DNA of 11,091 nucleotides from Propionibacteriaceae bacterium (lineage in GTDB: Bacteria > Actinomycetota > Actinomycetes > Propionibacteriales > Propionibacteriaceae). Each line of letters starts with the position of its first letter. The first letter of the stretch is position 1. Below the pieces are notes generated by a model, which saw nothing but the letters and a program-made list of their open reading frames with translations, searched no databases and was not told the DNA's origin. Below are positions 1-6,047 of this stretch, piece by piece. The position numbers were made by a program, and so were the translations under genes. The DNA is taken from contig PMLO01000082.1 of assembly GCA_003158895.1 (NCBI GenBank), positions 1-11,091 on the forward strand. The letters are read 5' to 3'.

Positions 1-1
1 G

Positions 2-67
2 GTGTCCGAGGACCTCGGCGTCGGTAACGAGGAGATCATTCCGTGGCGGACAGGGGCAGTGATGTGA
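2..67 (+). CDS. C-terminal end of an unidentified protein (partial, runs off the left edge)
   Basis: Frame 2 is open from the window edge to a TGA at 65-67 and encodes a tail ending in EEIIPWRTGAVM. Seventeen of its 21 codons end in G or C, as expected for a real gene here, and the stop overlaps the GTG of the next gene in a GTGA arrangement typical of translationally coupled genes. The tail is too short to assign a family. By context it is probably part of the same sugar-metabolism transcription unit as the oxidoreductase that follows. Frame 3 is also open over this stretch but gives a less protein-like sequence. Confidence 0.5.
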   Translation: MSEDLGVGNEEIIPWRTGAVM

Positions 68-1209
68 GCGGCGTCCTACGGATCGCACAGGTCGGACTCC
101 GGGGATTCGGCGCGATCCACCTGAACCGAGTCGACCGGTTGGCGGGACAAGGACGCGTCGAGCTGGTGGCGGCGGCGGATCCGGCGGGGCCGCTCGAGGG
201 ACGCGATGTGCCGTGGTACGCGACGCTGACCGAGCTGCTCGCGAACCACGAGGTCGACATCGTCACCATCGCGACGCCGATCGGTACGCACTACGCGCTC
301 GCGTGCGAGGCGTTGGCGGCGGGTGCTGACGTGATGCTGGAGAAGCCGCCCGTCGCGTCGCTGGACGACTTCTGGCTGTTGCTCGAGGCCGAGAAGGCGA
401 GCGGCCGCTCCGTACAGATCGGCTTCCAGGCATTGGGGTCCGACGCGCTGGGGCGGGTACGGGAACTGGCAGCGGAGATCGGCGAGCTGACGAACGTACA
501 GATCTGGGGCATGTGGCTGCGCGACAACGCGTACTACGGCCGCGCCGCGTGGGCGGGCAAGCGGGTGATGAACGGTCGGCGCGTCGCGGACGGGGTCTGT
601 ACGAACCCGCTGGCGCACTCGTTCGCGACCGCGTTCGCCCTTGTGGGGCTGAAAGACATCAGCCAGATCGCGTCGATCGAGACCGAGCTGTACCACGCGC
701 ACGACATCGAGGCCGACGACACGAGCTGGGTCAAGATCCGCCGCACCGACGGGGTTCCGATCGACGTCAGCCTCACACTGTGCGGCCCGGTCCAGGAGGA
801 GCCGACGGTCACACTGGTCGGTACGAAGGGGCGCGTCACCCTCACGTACACCACCGATGACATCACGGCCCAGATCGGCCCCGACTGGACCATGGGGCAC
901 ACGGAACGTACGGACCTGCTCGAGAACCTCGTCGACCACCGCGAGAACGGGACGCCTCTGCTCGTGCCGCTTGGCGACACGGTCGGCTTCATGGCGCTGC
1001 TGGAGGCGACGCAGACCGCTCCGGATCCCGTGGCGATCGACGAGGCGTACATCGACTGGCGCGGTGAGGGTGACTTCCGCTACCCGGTGGTCCAGGACAT
1101 CGACACCTGGCAGCTCCGCTGCCTCGCGGAGGGCAAGAGCTACGCGGATGCCGGCGCCCCCTGGGCGAGCCAGTCAGCCAAGGCCACCTGGCTCCCGCCG
1201 ACCCGCTGA
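64..1209 (+). CDS. Gfo/Idh/MocA family NAD(P)-dependent oxidoreductase
   Basis: Cytosolic dehydrogenase of the Gfo/Idh/MocA family, which oxidises or reduces sugars, inositols and related polyols using NAD(P). Residues 4-16 form the Rossmann strand and glycine loop (RIAQVGLRGFG). An EKP motif, whose lysine contacts substrate and cofactor, lies at about residues 93-95. The C-terminal half is the alpha/beta substrate domain. The usual D-x-G-x-H-x-x-D active-site block reads TNPLAHSFA here (His about 185), so the second Asp is Ala. That places it in a divergent subgroup and makes the reaction hard to predict. At 381 aa the length is normal. I chose GTG at 64 because it overlaps the upstream stop by 4 nt and follows AGGGG at 52-57. 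GTG at 43, 7 codons earlier, has a better-spaced GAGGAG (29-34) and is a real alternative. Codon use matches the neighbours. Confidence 0.9.
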   Translation: MSGVLRIAQVGLRGFGAIHLNRVDRLAGQGRVELVAAADPAGPLEGRDVPWYATLTELLANHEVDIVTIATPIGTHYALACEALAAGADVMLEKPPVASLDDFWLLLEAEKASGRSVQIGFQALGSDALGRVRELAAEIGELTNVQIWGMWLRDNAYYGRAAWAGKRVMNGRRVADGVCTNPLAHSFATAFALVGLKDISQIASIETELYHAHDIEADDTSWVKIRRTDGVPIDVSLTLCGPVQEEPTVTLVGTKGRVTLTYTTDDITAQIGPDWTMGHTERTDLLENLVDHRENGTPLLVPLGDTVGFMALLEATQTAPDPVAIDEAYIDWRGEGDFRYPVVQDIDTWQLRCLAEGKSYADAGAPWASQSAKATWLPPTR

Positions 1210-1214
1210 TCGTT

Positions 1215-1337
1215 GAGGAGAGGAGATATCTGCTCGGGGAGAGGAGATATCCGCTCGGGGAGAGGCTCCTTTGCGCACAAGACCTCTCCTCGCGTGAATA
1301 CTTCCTCTCCTCGCGCGGATACTTCCTCTCCCCGAGC
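1215..1337. repeat. Inverted pair of tandem 21-bp repeats between convergent genes, probable bidirectional terminator
   Basis: Left arm: two direct copies of a 21-bp unit at 1218-1238 and 1239-1259 (one mismatch), then a partial GAGAGG at 1260-1265. Right arm: two copies in reverse complement at 1289-1309 and 1310-1330 (two mismatches between them), flanked by a partial copy at 1283-1288. Each unit starts GAGAGGA, has TAT at positions 10-12, and ends CTCGGG (left) or GCGAG (right). Left and right units agree at 15-16 of 21 positions. The RNA folds with 1256-1265 pairing to 1283-1292 (10 pairs, one G-U) around a 17-nt loop at 1266-1282, extending outward with interruptions. The structure begins just past the stop of the plus-strand oxidoreductase and ends 1 nt from the stop of the minus-strand hydrolase. 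Termination of both transcripts is therefore the simplest role. There is no U-tract. Confidence 0.8.
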
Positions 1338-1338
1338 G

Positions 1339-2391
1339 TCAGGACGCGAGGAAGTCGGCCACCAGCTCGTGGGTGGCCCTCGTGATTCCATGAGGGCCGG
1401 GGACGAAGACGCCCTCGTACGAGCCGGGAGCATCCTCGAAGAGCCTTGTCAGCTCGGCGTGGGCCGCCTGCATGCCGGCTAGAGGGAAGAGCTCATCCTG
1501 CTCGCAGTACACGACGTGGAGCCGATGCTGCCGACGGCTGGCAGCCATCTCCGGCAGGTCGAGCGTGCGATGCCGCCACGGTGTGTTGAGCAACCACGAG
1601 TGGCAGTCGAGGTAGTCCGGTACGAGGGAGTCGTTGGTCGCCATCATCGCGACGATCGACACCTTCTCGGTGCCGGGGGAGAGGGCTGCCAGGGTCGGGC
1701 CCCGGCCACCGCCGCCCGAGAAGCCCGTGACGCTGATCGGCCCACTCGTCAGGGACCGGAGGACCGCGAGGCTGGTGAGGTCGTCGTGGGCCACCATGCC
1801 GGCGTACGAGGTGCCGATCGCTCCCGCGCGCTTGGCGATCAGGTGCTCGTGGAGCTTCGCCATCCCGTCGTACAGGTCGTTCCCGGACACCCCGACGCCA
1901 GCGAGCAGTGTCCCTAGATCGCCCAGCTGTCCCGTTGCACCGCTGAGGTCGAACCGCCGTGAGCCCCATGAGAACGTGTCGGGCGCCAGCACGGCCACCC
2001 CGCGCGCGGCGAGCATCGGGGCGAAGGCGACGCCGTCCTCGTACAGGTCCTGGTACGCCTTGCCGGCCGGTCCTGGCAGCAGACGCTCGGCACCGATCGA
2101 CTTGATCCCTGCGTGGCAGTGGAGGTCCAGCACGCCCGGCAAGGTGGACGGGTCAACGCCGATCGGGTGGAGGAACCACGCGTGCAGCTCAGGGCCGAAG
2201 CCGACGTCCCAGGCAAGCTCGGTGGTCGTGACCCCGTCCGACGACGACACGCCCACCACCCGCGGCTCCGGCGTGACGGCTGGCTCCGGGACGCCGAGGG
2301 CGGCTCCGACCCTGGTCGTCCAGTCGTCACCCGTCACGTACGGACGGGCGCGGACGTAGTCGTACCAGTCGTCGTAGCCGTCGTTCAGCAC
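1339..2391 (-). CDS. Alpha/beta hydrolase (dienelactone-hydrolase/acetyl-xylan-esterase-like)
   Basis: Cytosolic serine hydrolase, probably an esterase; no signal peptide is visible. The fold is recognisable by the oxyanion-region HCHAG at residues 91-95, a G-x-S-x-G-like segment GTSYAGM at 193-199, and the nucleophile elbow GFSGGGG at 223-229 with Ser225. The probable acid is Asp299 (EQDELFP) and the His is His334 (GPHG). The GTSYAG segment followed by a helix and then the elbow is the layout of the dienelactone-hydrolase/peptidase-like esterases. The 350-aa length fits. It is the last gene of the minus-strand operon, 14 nt after the oxidoreductase. The GTG start at 2389-2391 has no clear Shine-Dalgarno, so it may rely on coupling. 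Removal of an acyl group from the imported sugar is an inference from context; the substrate is unknown. Confidence 0.85.
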   Translation of the reverse strand: MLNDGYDDWYDYVRARPYVTGDDWTTRVGAALGVPEPAVTPEPRVVGVSSSDGVTTTELAWDVGFGPELHAWFLHPIGVDPSTLPGVLDLHCHAGIKSIGAERLLPGPAGKAYQDLYEDGVAFAPMLAARGVAVLAPDTFSWGSRRFDLSGATGQLGDLGTLLAGVGVSGNDLYDGMAKLHEHLIAKRAGAIGTSYAGMVAHDDLTSLAVLRSLTSGPISVTGFSGGGGRGPTLAALSPGTEKVSIVAMMATNDSLVPDYLDCHSWLLNTPWRHRTLDLPEMAASRRQHRLHVVYCEQDELFPLAGMQAAHAELTRLFEDAPGSYEGVFVPGPHGITRATHELVADFLAS

Positions 2392-2405
2392 GAGGACAGT
2401 CTGGC

Positions 2406-3734
2406 TCAGCGGTCGAGCGGCAGGGCGAGTTCCGCCGGAGTCACCGCGCGTCCTTCGGCCATCGAGATGTTGGCGCAGATGCCGATCGCGACGGCTCGCA
2501 TGCCGTCGACCCAGTCCGACGGACGACCGAGCGGGTCGTCGCTGGGGCCGACGAACACGTCGCTGAGCAGCAGCTCGTCACCGCCGCCATGGCCGCCCTC
2601 GCCCTCGGGGATGGGCACCTCTTTGGCGACCTCCCAGTGCTTCTGGACGATGAGCCGGTCGCTGCGTACGCGCTCTCCGCCTTCGCTGTGGTCCGCCACG
2701 AACGACGGGTCGACGATCGGCGTGCCGTTGTCGACGAGCACGGCGACGCGCTCCACGACCTCGAGCTCCGCCCGTCCGAGGGTGCCGTTCACCGCGACCC
2801 GGTAGCCCTCCCAGGGCGCGTGAGCGTTGAGGGCGTACGACAACGTGGCACCGCCCCGATAGTCGGCGATCACCGCAAGGTTGTCCTCGGCGCTGATGCC
2901 GGTGTCGAAGACGTCCTTGTCGCGCAGGTAGCCGTCGTAGTGCTCCTGGTCGAGGTACAGCTCCTTGAGCCGGGGATCCGTGCGCAGGTCGAGCTCGAAC
3001 GGGCTGTGCTCGCCGTCGTGCGTGCCCCGCTTCGGCCGAGCCGGCATACCGCGCTTGTCCGCGTTCTCAGCGCCGTAGAACCGGGTACCGCCGGAAGCGA
3101 AGACCCGGGTCGGGGCGTCGGCCAGCCACCAGTTGACGAGGTCGAAGTGGTGGCTCGACTTGTGGATCAGCAGGCCACCGGACTTGTCCTTCTCCCGGTG
3201 CCAGCGGCGGAAGTAGTCCGCACCGTGCGCCGTGTCGAGCACCCACTCGAACGTCACCGACAGGACATCACCGATCTCACCAGAGGCGATGACCCGCTTG
3301 AGTTCGGAGTTCCGCGGCGAGTACCGGTAGTTGAACGTCACGACGACGCTCCGGCCGGTCCTCTTCACCGCCGCTTCAATGTCGTGCGCCATGTCGGCGT
3401 TGATCGTCAGAGGCTTCTCACATACGACGTCGACGCCGGCATCCAGGCAGCGCACGATCATCTCGGCGTGCTTGTAGTCGGGCGTCGTGATGATGGCCCG
3501 TTCCGCCCCCGACCGCTTGAGGATGTCCTCGAGCTCGTCGGGGCCGCCGGTGACGATGGAGCTCAGGTCGTAGCCGTACTCCGACGCCATCCGATCGGCG
3601 TGCACCTTGATGCGGCCGGGATTGACGTCCACCAGCGCGACCAGCGTGGCCACGTCGGCGTGGTCACCTCCGATCGCGTCGAAGTACATCTGGCACCGAT
3701 GGCCAGTTCCGATAACGGCATAGCGGGTTGTCAC
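2406..3734 (-). CDS. Gfo/Idh/MocA family oxidoreductase (HK-SSHHFD subgroup)
   Basis: Second NAD(P)-dependent sugar oxidoreductase of this window, 442 aa and cytosolic. The N-terminal Rossmann motif is AVIGTGHRCQM (residues 6-16). CEKPL at 105-109 carries the conserved EKP lysine. The active-site block is GGLLIHKSSHHFDLVNWW (186-203), where His195 and Asp198 match the canonical H-x-x-D while the usual preceding Asp is His191. An acidic insertion follows at about 225-270, making it longer than the 330-390 aa common in the family. It is only distantly similar to the oxidoreductase at 64-1209 and not a recent duplicate. The GTG start at 3732-3734 is supported by GGAAGG (complement of 3741-3746) 6 nt upstream. 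It lies 42 nt after the MalG-like permease and 14 nt before the hydrolase, in a single operon. Some family members act as NAD-dependent glycosidases (GH109-like), so redox-assisted glycoside cleavage is also possible. Confidence 0.92.
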   Translation of the reverse strand: MTTRYAVIGTGHRCQMYFDAIGGDHADVATLVALVDVNPGRIKVHADRMASEYGYDLSSIVTGGPDELEDILKRSGAERAIITTPDYKHAEMIVRCLDAGVDVVCEKPLTINADMAHDIEAAVKRTGRSVVVTFNYRYSPRNSELKRVIASGEIGDVLSVTFEWVLDTAHGADYFRRWHREKDKSGGLLIHKSSHHFDLVNWWLADAPTRVFASGGTRFYGAENADKRGMPARPKRGTHDGEHSPFELDLRTDPRLKELYLDQEHYDGYLRDKDVFDTGISAEDNLAVIADYRGGATLSYALNAHAPWEGYRVAVNGTLGRAELEVVERVAVLVDNGTPIVDPSFVADHSEGGERVRSDRLIVQKHWEVAKEVPIPEGEGGHGGGDELLLSDVFVGPSDDPLGRPSDWVDGMRAVAIGICANISMAEGRAVTPAELALPLDR

Positions 3735-3776
3735 AACGTTCCTTCCGGGTTGATCAGGAGAGAGTCGGTTCCGGGA

Positions 3777-4703
3777 TCACTTGATGCCCGTCGTGGCGAT
3801 GCCCCGGATGAGGAACCGCTGGCCGAACAGGAAGGCGAGGAACACGGGGATCAGGGACACGATGCTCATGGCGAACATTGCGCCCCAGTTGGACGAGCCG
3901 GACGAGTCGAGGAACGCGCGGAGCGCCAGCGGCACCGTGTACAGCTTCGGGTCGATCAGATAGATGAGCGAACTCAGGAAGTCGTTCCACATCCAGATGA
4001 ACGTGAAGATCGTCGTGGTCGCGACGGCCGGGGTCATCAACGGCAGGATGATCCTGAAGAAGATGTTCCAGTGGCCGCAGCCGTCGATGCGTGCCGCCTC
4101 GTCGAGCTCCTTCGGCAGACCGCGGATGAACTGCACCATCAGGAACACGAAGAATGAGTCCGTCGCGAGCACCTTGGGGATGATCATGGGGAGGAACGTG
4201 TTCACCCAGCCGAACGACTGGAAGAGGATGTACTGCGGGATCAGGACCACGTGGTACGGGATCATGATCGTCAGCAGCATGGCCCCGAACATGATCGTGC
4301 GGCCCGTGAACTTCAGCCGCGCGAACGCGTACGCCGCCAGCGAGCACGACACCACGTTGCCGAGGATGCAGCCCAGGACGACGATGCCCGAGTTGATCAG
4401 GTAGGCGCTGAACGGCTGGTCGAGCGCCGTCCAGCCGTACGTGTAGTTGGCGAAGGTGAAGTGCGTCGGGATCAGCCCGGTGTCTCGGAAGATCTCGTCG
4501 GTGGGCCGGAACGAGCTGACGAGCATCCACAGCAGCGGATAGACCATCAGCAAGGACGCGGCGATCAGCAGGACGTGCTTGATGGTCGAGGTGACCGGGT
4601 TGTACGCCCTGGCCCTGCGCGTGCTCCGGACAGGTGCTGTGACCGGGTCCACGATCAGGGTGGACATCTGCGGCTCTGCGGGCTCGTTTGCGATTTCAGT
4701 CAT
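3777..4703 (-). CDS. Carbohydrate ABC transporter permease, MalG type (CUT1 family)
   Basis: Inner-membrane subunit of a sugar importer, 308 aa. A hydrophilic N-terminus of about 40 residues precedes six predicted membrane helices; the first is near residues 43-63. The ABC-permease EAA loop, which docks to the ATPase, is at about 202-221 (ELDEAARIDGCG, then ILP). ATG at 4701-4703 overlaps the end of the preceding permease gene by 8 nt (4696-4703), so translation is probably coupled; an independent Shine-Dalgarno is weak. A later ATG (Met13) would remove only the charged tail. It should form a heterodimer with the MalF-like subunit encoded just upstream. No ATPase or binding protein is encoded nearby, so the energising subunit is presumably a shared MsmK/MsiK-type ATPase elsewhere in the genome (inference). 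Confidence 0.95.
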   Translation of the reverse strand: MTEIANEPAEPQMSTLIVDPVTAPVRSTRRARAYNPVTSTIKHVLLIAASLLMVYPLLWMLVSSFRPTDEIFRDTGLIPTHFTFANYTYGWTALDQPFSAYLINSGIVVLGCILGNVVSCSLAAYAFARLKFTGRTIMFGAMLLTIMIPYHVVLIPQYILFQSFGWVNTFLPMIIPKVLATDSFFVFLMVQFIRGLPKELDEAARIDGCGHWNIFFRIILPLMTPAVATTTIFTFIWMWNDFLSSLIYLIDPKLYTVPLALRAFLDSSGSSNWGAMFAMSIVSLIPVFLAFLFGQRFLIRGIATTGIK

Positions 4704-5616
4704 CGTAGAACACCCAGTACTTGGAGAAGAAGAAGTTGATGAAGGTGAAGGCGCCCACGATCAGCACGAGCAGCCACGCCATCGCGGCGGCATAACCCAT
4801 GTCGAGGTTGGCGAAGCCCTGCTGGTACAGGTAGAGCGTGTAGAACATCGTCGAGTCCGAGGGGCCTCCGTTGCCTCCCGAGACGATGAACGCCTGGGTG
4901 AACGACTGGAACGCGCCGATGATCTGGAGCACCAGGTTGAAGAAGATGATTGGGCTGAGCAGCGGCATCGTGATGTGCCAGAACTGCGTCCACTTGCTCG
5001 CGCCGTCGACTGACGCAGCCTCGTAGTACATGTCCGGGATCTGCCGAAGACCGGCGAGGAAGATGATCATCGGCGACCCGAACGTCCACACGTGGAGAAG
5101 GATGATCGTGTAGAGCGCGGTGCTCGGGTCGGCGATCCAGCCCGGAGGGTTCGCCCAGCCGAGGCCGCGGAGGACCTGGTTGACGAGGCCGTCGGTGCCG
5201 AAGATCTGGCGCCACAGCAGCGCGATGGCGACCGACGAGCCCATGAGGCTCGGCAGGTAGAAGACCGACCGGTAGAACGCCAGGCCGCGCATCCCGCGGT
5301 TGAGGAGAACGGCGATCAGCAGCGCCAGACCGAGCTGGAGAGGCGTGGAGACGAGGACGTACGTGAGCGTGACCCGGATCGAGTTCAGCAGTCGAGGGTC
5401 GGTGAACATGCGCTGGTAGTTCGCGATGCCGATCCAGTTCGGGGGGGCCAGCAGGCTGTAATCGGTGAACGACAGGTACAGCGACGCGATCATCGGGCCG
5501 ATGGTGATCACGAGCAGCCCGATGATCCAGGGAAGGAGGAACAGGTAGGCAGCCTTGTTGTCGGTGGCTTCCTGCTTCACCCCCTTCAGCTGTCTCAGCT
5601 CATTGAGTGCACTCAC
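4696..5616 (-). CDS. Carbohydrate ABC transporter permease, MalF/UgpA type (CUT1 family)
   Basis: Inner-membrane subunit, 306 aa, with a short cytoplasmic N-terminus and about six membrane helices starting near residue 22 (AYLFLLPWIIGLLVITIGP). The segment TDYSLLAPPNWIGIANYQRMF after helix 1 is a hallmark of CUT1 MalF/UgpA-like proteins. The EAA loop is at about 199-218 (EAASVDGASKWTQFWHITMP). It is the first gene of the minus-strand operon and overlaps the second permease by 8 nt. The start is GTG at 5614-5616; the Shine-Dalgarno is poor, with only purine-rich GAGAGAGCGGAAA upstream. In most CUT1 operons the solute-binding protein gene precedes this one; here the upstream 431 bp contain none, so the binding protein must be elsewhere or lost. 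The substrate is not predictable from the permease alone. Confidence 0.95.
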   Translation of the reverse strand: MSALNELRQLKGVKQEATDNKAAYLFLLPWIIGLLVITIGPMIASLYLSFTDYSLLAPPNWIGIANYQRMFTDPRLLNSIRVTLTYVLVSTPLQLGLALLIAVLLNRGMRGLAFYRSVFYLPSLMGSSVAIALLWRQIFGTDGLVNQVLRGLGWANPPGWIADPSTALYTIILLHVWTFGSPMIIFLAGLRQIPDMYYEAASVDGASKWTQFWHITMPLLSPIIFFNLVLQIIGAFQSFTQAFIVSGGNGGPSDSTMFYTLYLYQQGFANLDMGYAAAMAWLLVLIVGAFTFINFFFSKYWVFYDD

Positions 5617-5661
5617 GTCAGGTTTCCGCTCTCTCGGGGGACCTTGCTACGCCAACCCCTG

Positions 5662-5697
5662 CGGCCCCGCCGGAACGCTGACTGTGTGCGGCGGCCG
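5662..5697 (-). other. GC-rich hairpin in the leader of the permease operon
   Basis: 5662-5666 (CGGCC) pairs with 5693-5697 (GGCCG), and 5669-5672 (GCCG) with 5689-5692 (CGGC), leaving a 2-nt bulge and a 16-nt loop. It sits about 45 nt upstream of the GTG of the first permease. If transcription starts near 5854 the hairpin is in the mRNA leader and could affect translation or elongation. Nine GC pairs can arise by chance in DNA this rich in GC. Confidence 0.25.
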
Positions 5698-5860
5698 AGG
5701 CCTTGACCGTACTTCGATGTACAGCGGAACTGACGCGCCCGTCCGGGGCTTCAAACCAACCTAGACCCTTGTTCAACCTTCCCGGCAGCCTTTTCGGACG
5801 GCCGTTCCGGCGTAGTGTCAAGGGCTTTGCACGCGATACTTGTCTGGCTCGGTGACCGCG

Positions 5861-5889
5861 ACGCTACGGCGCGTCACAGGCACGGTCAA
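5861..5889 (-). promoter_or_regulatory. Candidate sigma-70-type promoter of the sugar-transport operon
   Basis: On the minus strand, TTGACC (5889-5884) is followed by a 17-bp spacer and TAGCGT (5866-5861), a good match to actinobacterial TTGACN-17-TANNNT. Transcription would begin near 5854, giving a leader of about 240 nt before the first permease. The palindromes at 5895-5908 and 5929-5945 lie just upstream of the -35 box. The assignment rests on sequence match alone. Confidence 0.45.
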
Positions 5890-5894
5890 CCAGA

Positions 5895-5908
5895 TGCAAA
5901 GGATTGCA
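5895..5908. promoter_or_regulatory. Palindrome TGCAA-N4-TTGCA adjacent to the -35 box
   Basis: Perfect 5-bp arms (5895-5899 and 5904-5908) surround AGGA. It ends 5 bp upstream of the putative -35 at 5884-5889, a usual place for a regulator site. The arms resemble LacI-family half-sites, but the centre lacks the CG step found in most of them, so the family assignment is weak. It overlaps a second imperfect palindrome, GGATTGCAGTCC (5901-5912). Confidence 0.3.
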
Positions 5909-5928
5909 GTCCTGTTTCATTCGGTTGT

Positions 5929-5945
5929 CGGGAAAACGCTTCCCG
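5929..5945. promoter_or_regulatory. LacI/GalR-type operator candidate (could instead be the uppS terminator)
   Basis: Arms CGGGAA and TTCCCG (6 bp, perfect) flank AACGC. The inner GAAAACGCTTCC matches the LacI/GalR pattern GNAANCGNTTNC at every defined position. It is 40 bp upstream of the -35 box of the permease operon. CUT1 sugar operons of actinobacteria are commonly repressed by LacI-family proteins. The same bases could form a 6-bp hairpin with a 5-nt loop about 100 nt beyond the uppS stop and act as its terminator, although no U-tract follows. Confidence 0.45.
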
Positions 5946-5999
5946 AGCGGAAGTCTGCCATGGCCGGAGCCGCTGTGCAAGGCGCGTGGCGCAGAAGTT

Positions 6000-6011
6000 T
6001 GAACCGATTCA
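6000..6011. promoter_or_regulatory. Second LacI-type palindrome, TGAA-N-CG-N-TTCA
   Basis: TGAACCGATTCA has 4-bp arms and the central CG of LacI-family operators. Its centre lies 68 bp from that of the palindrome at 5929-5945. Two sites at this distance could support looping, but both arms and flanks are short, so chance is a fair explanation. It is 37 bp past the uppS stop codon. Confidence 0.3.
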
Positions 6012-6047
6012 TTGAGGGTGGAAAGGCTGCGTGGATCAGCGCCAAGC

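Larger units (their letters stand above)
5617..6047. other. 431-bp gene-free control region between uppS and the sugar-transport operon
   Basis: No frame on either strand gives a convincing protein, and in particular there is no remnant of a solute-binding lipoprotein. Both flanking genes are read leftward, so the region is the 3' side of uppS and the 5' side of the transporter operon. It holds a promoter-like sequence at 5861-5889, three palindromes at 5895-5908, 5929-5945 and 6000-6011, and an exact minus-strand TTGACA at 5816-5821. That TTGACA has no good -10 box: the hexamer 17 bp away reads TCCGAA. A GC-rich hairpin at 5662-5697 lies just upstream of the first permease. Confidence 0.6.

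Noticed and set aside
1215..1337. A CRISPR array
   Set aside because: The 21-bp units are contiguous with no spacers, the two halves are inverted, and no cas genes are present.
1213..1482. Small ORF whose product contains repeated RGDI and TSSPRA segments
   Set aside because: The repetition comes from the 21-bp DNA repeat (7 codons per unit), the frame is equally open on the other strand, and it runs into the hydrolase gene antisense.
2589..4157. Long plus-strand open frame (522 codons) over the oxidoreductase and permease genes
   Set aside because: It is the antisense of two well-recognised families, spans their intergenic gap, and its translation is rich in Arg, Asp, Val and His with low complexity, as expected from the complement of GC-rich codons.
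5618..5821. Minus-strand ORF of 67 codons upstream of the first permease
   Set aside because: It has no signal peptide, no family resemblance and no good ribosome site, and it contains the putative leader hairpin; more likely untranslated leader.
5617..6047. A degraded solute-binding protein gene
   Set aside because: No lipobox, signal peptide or binding-protein-like sequence is seen in any frame.
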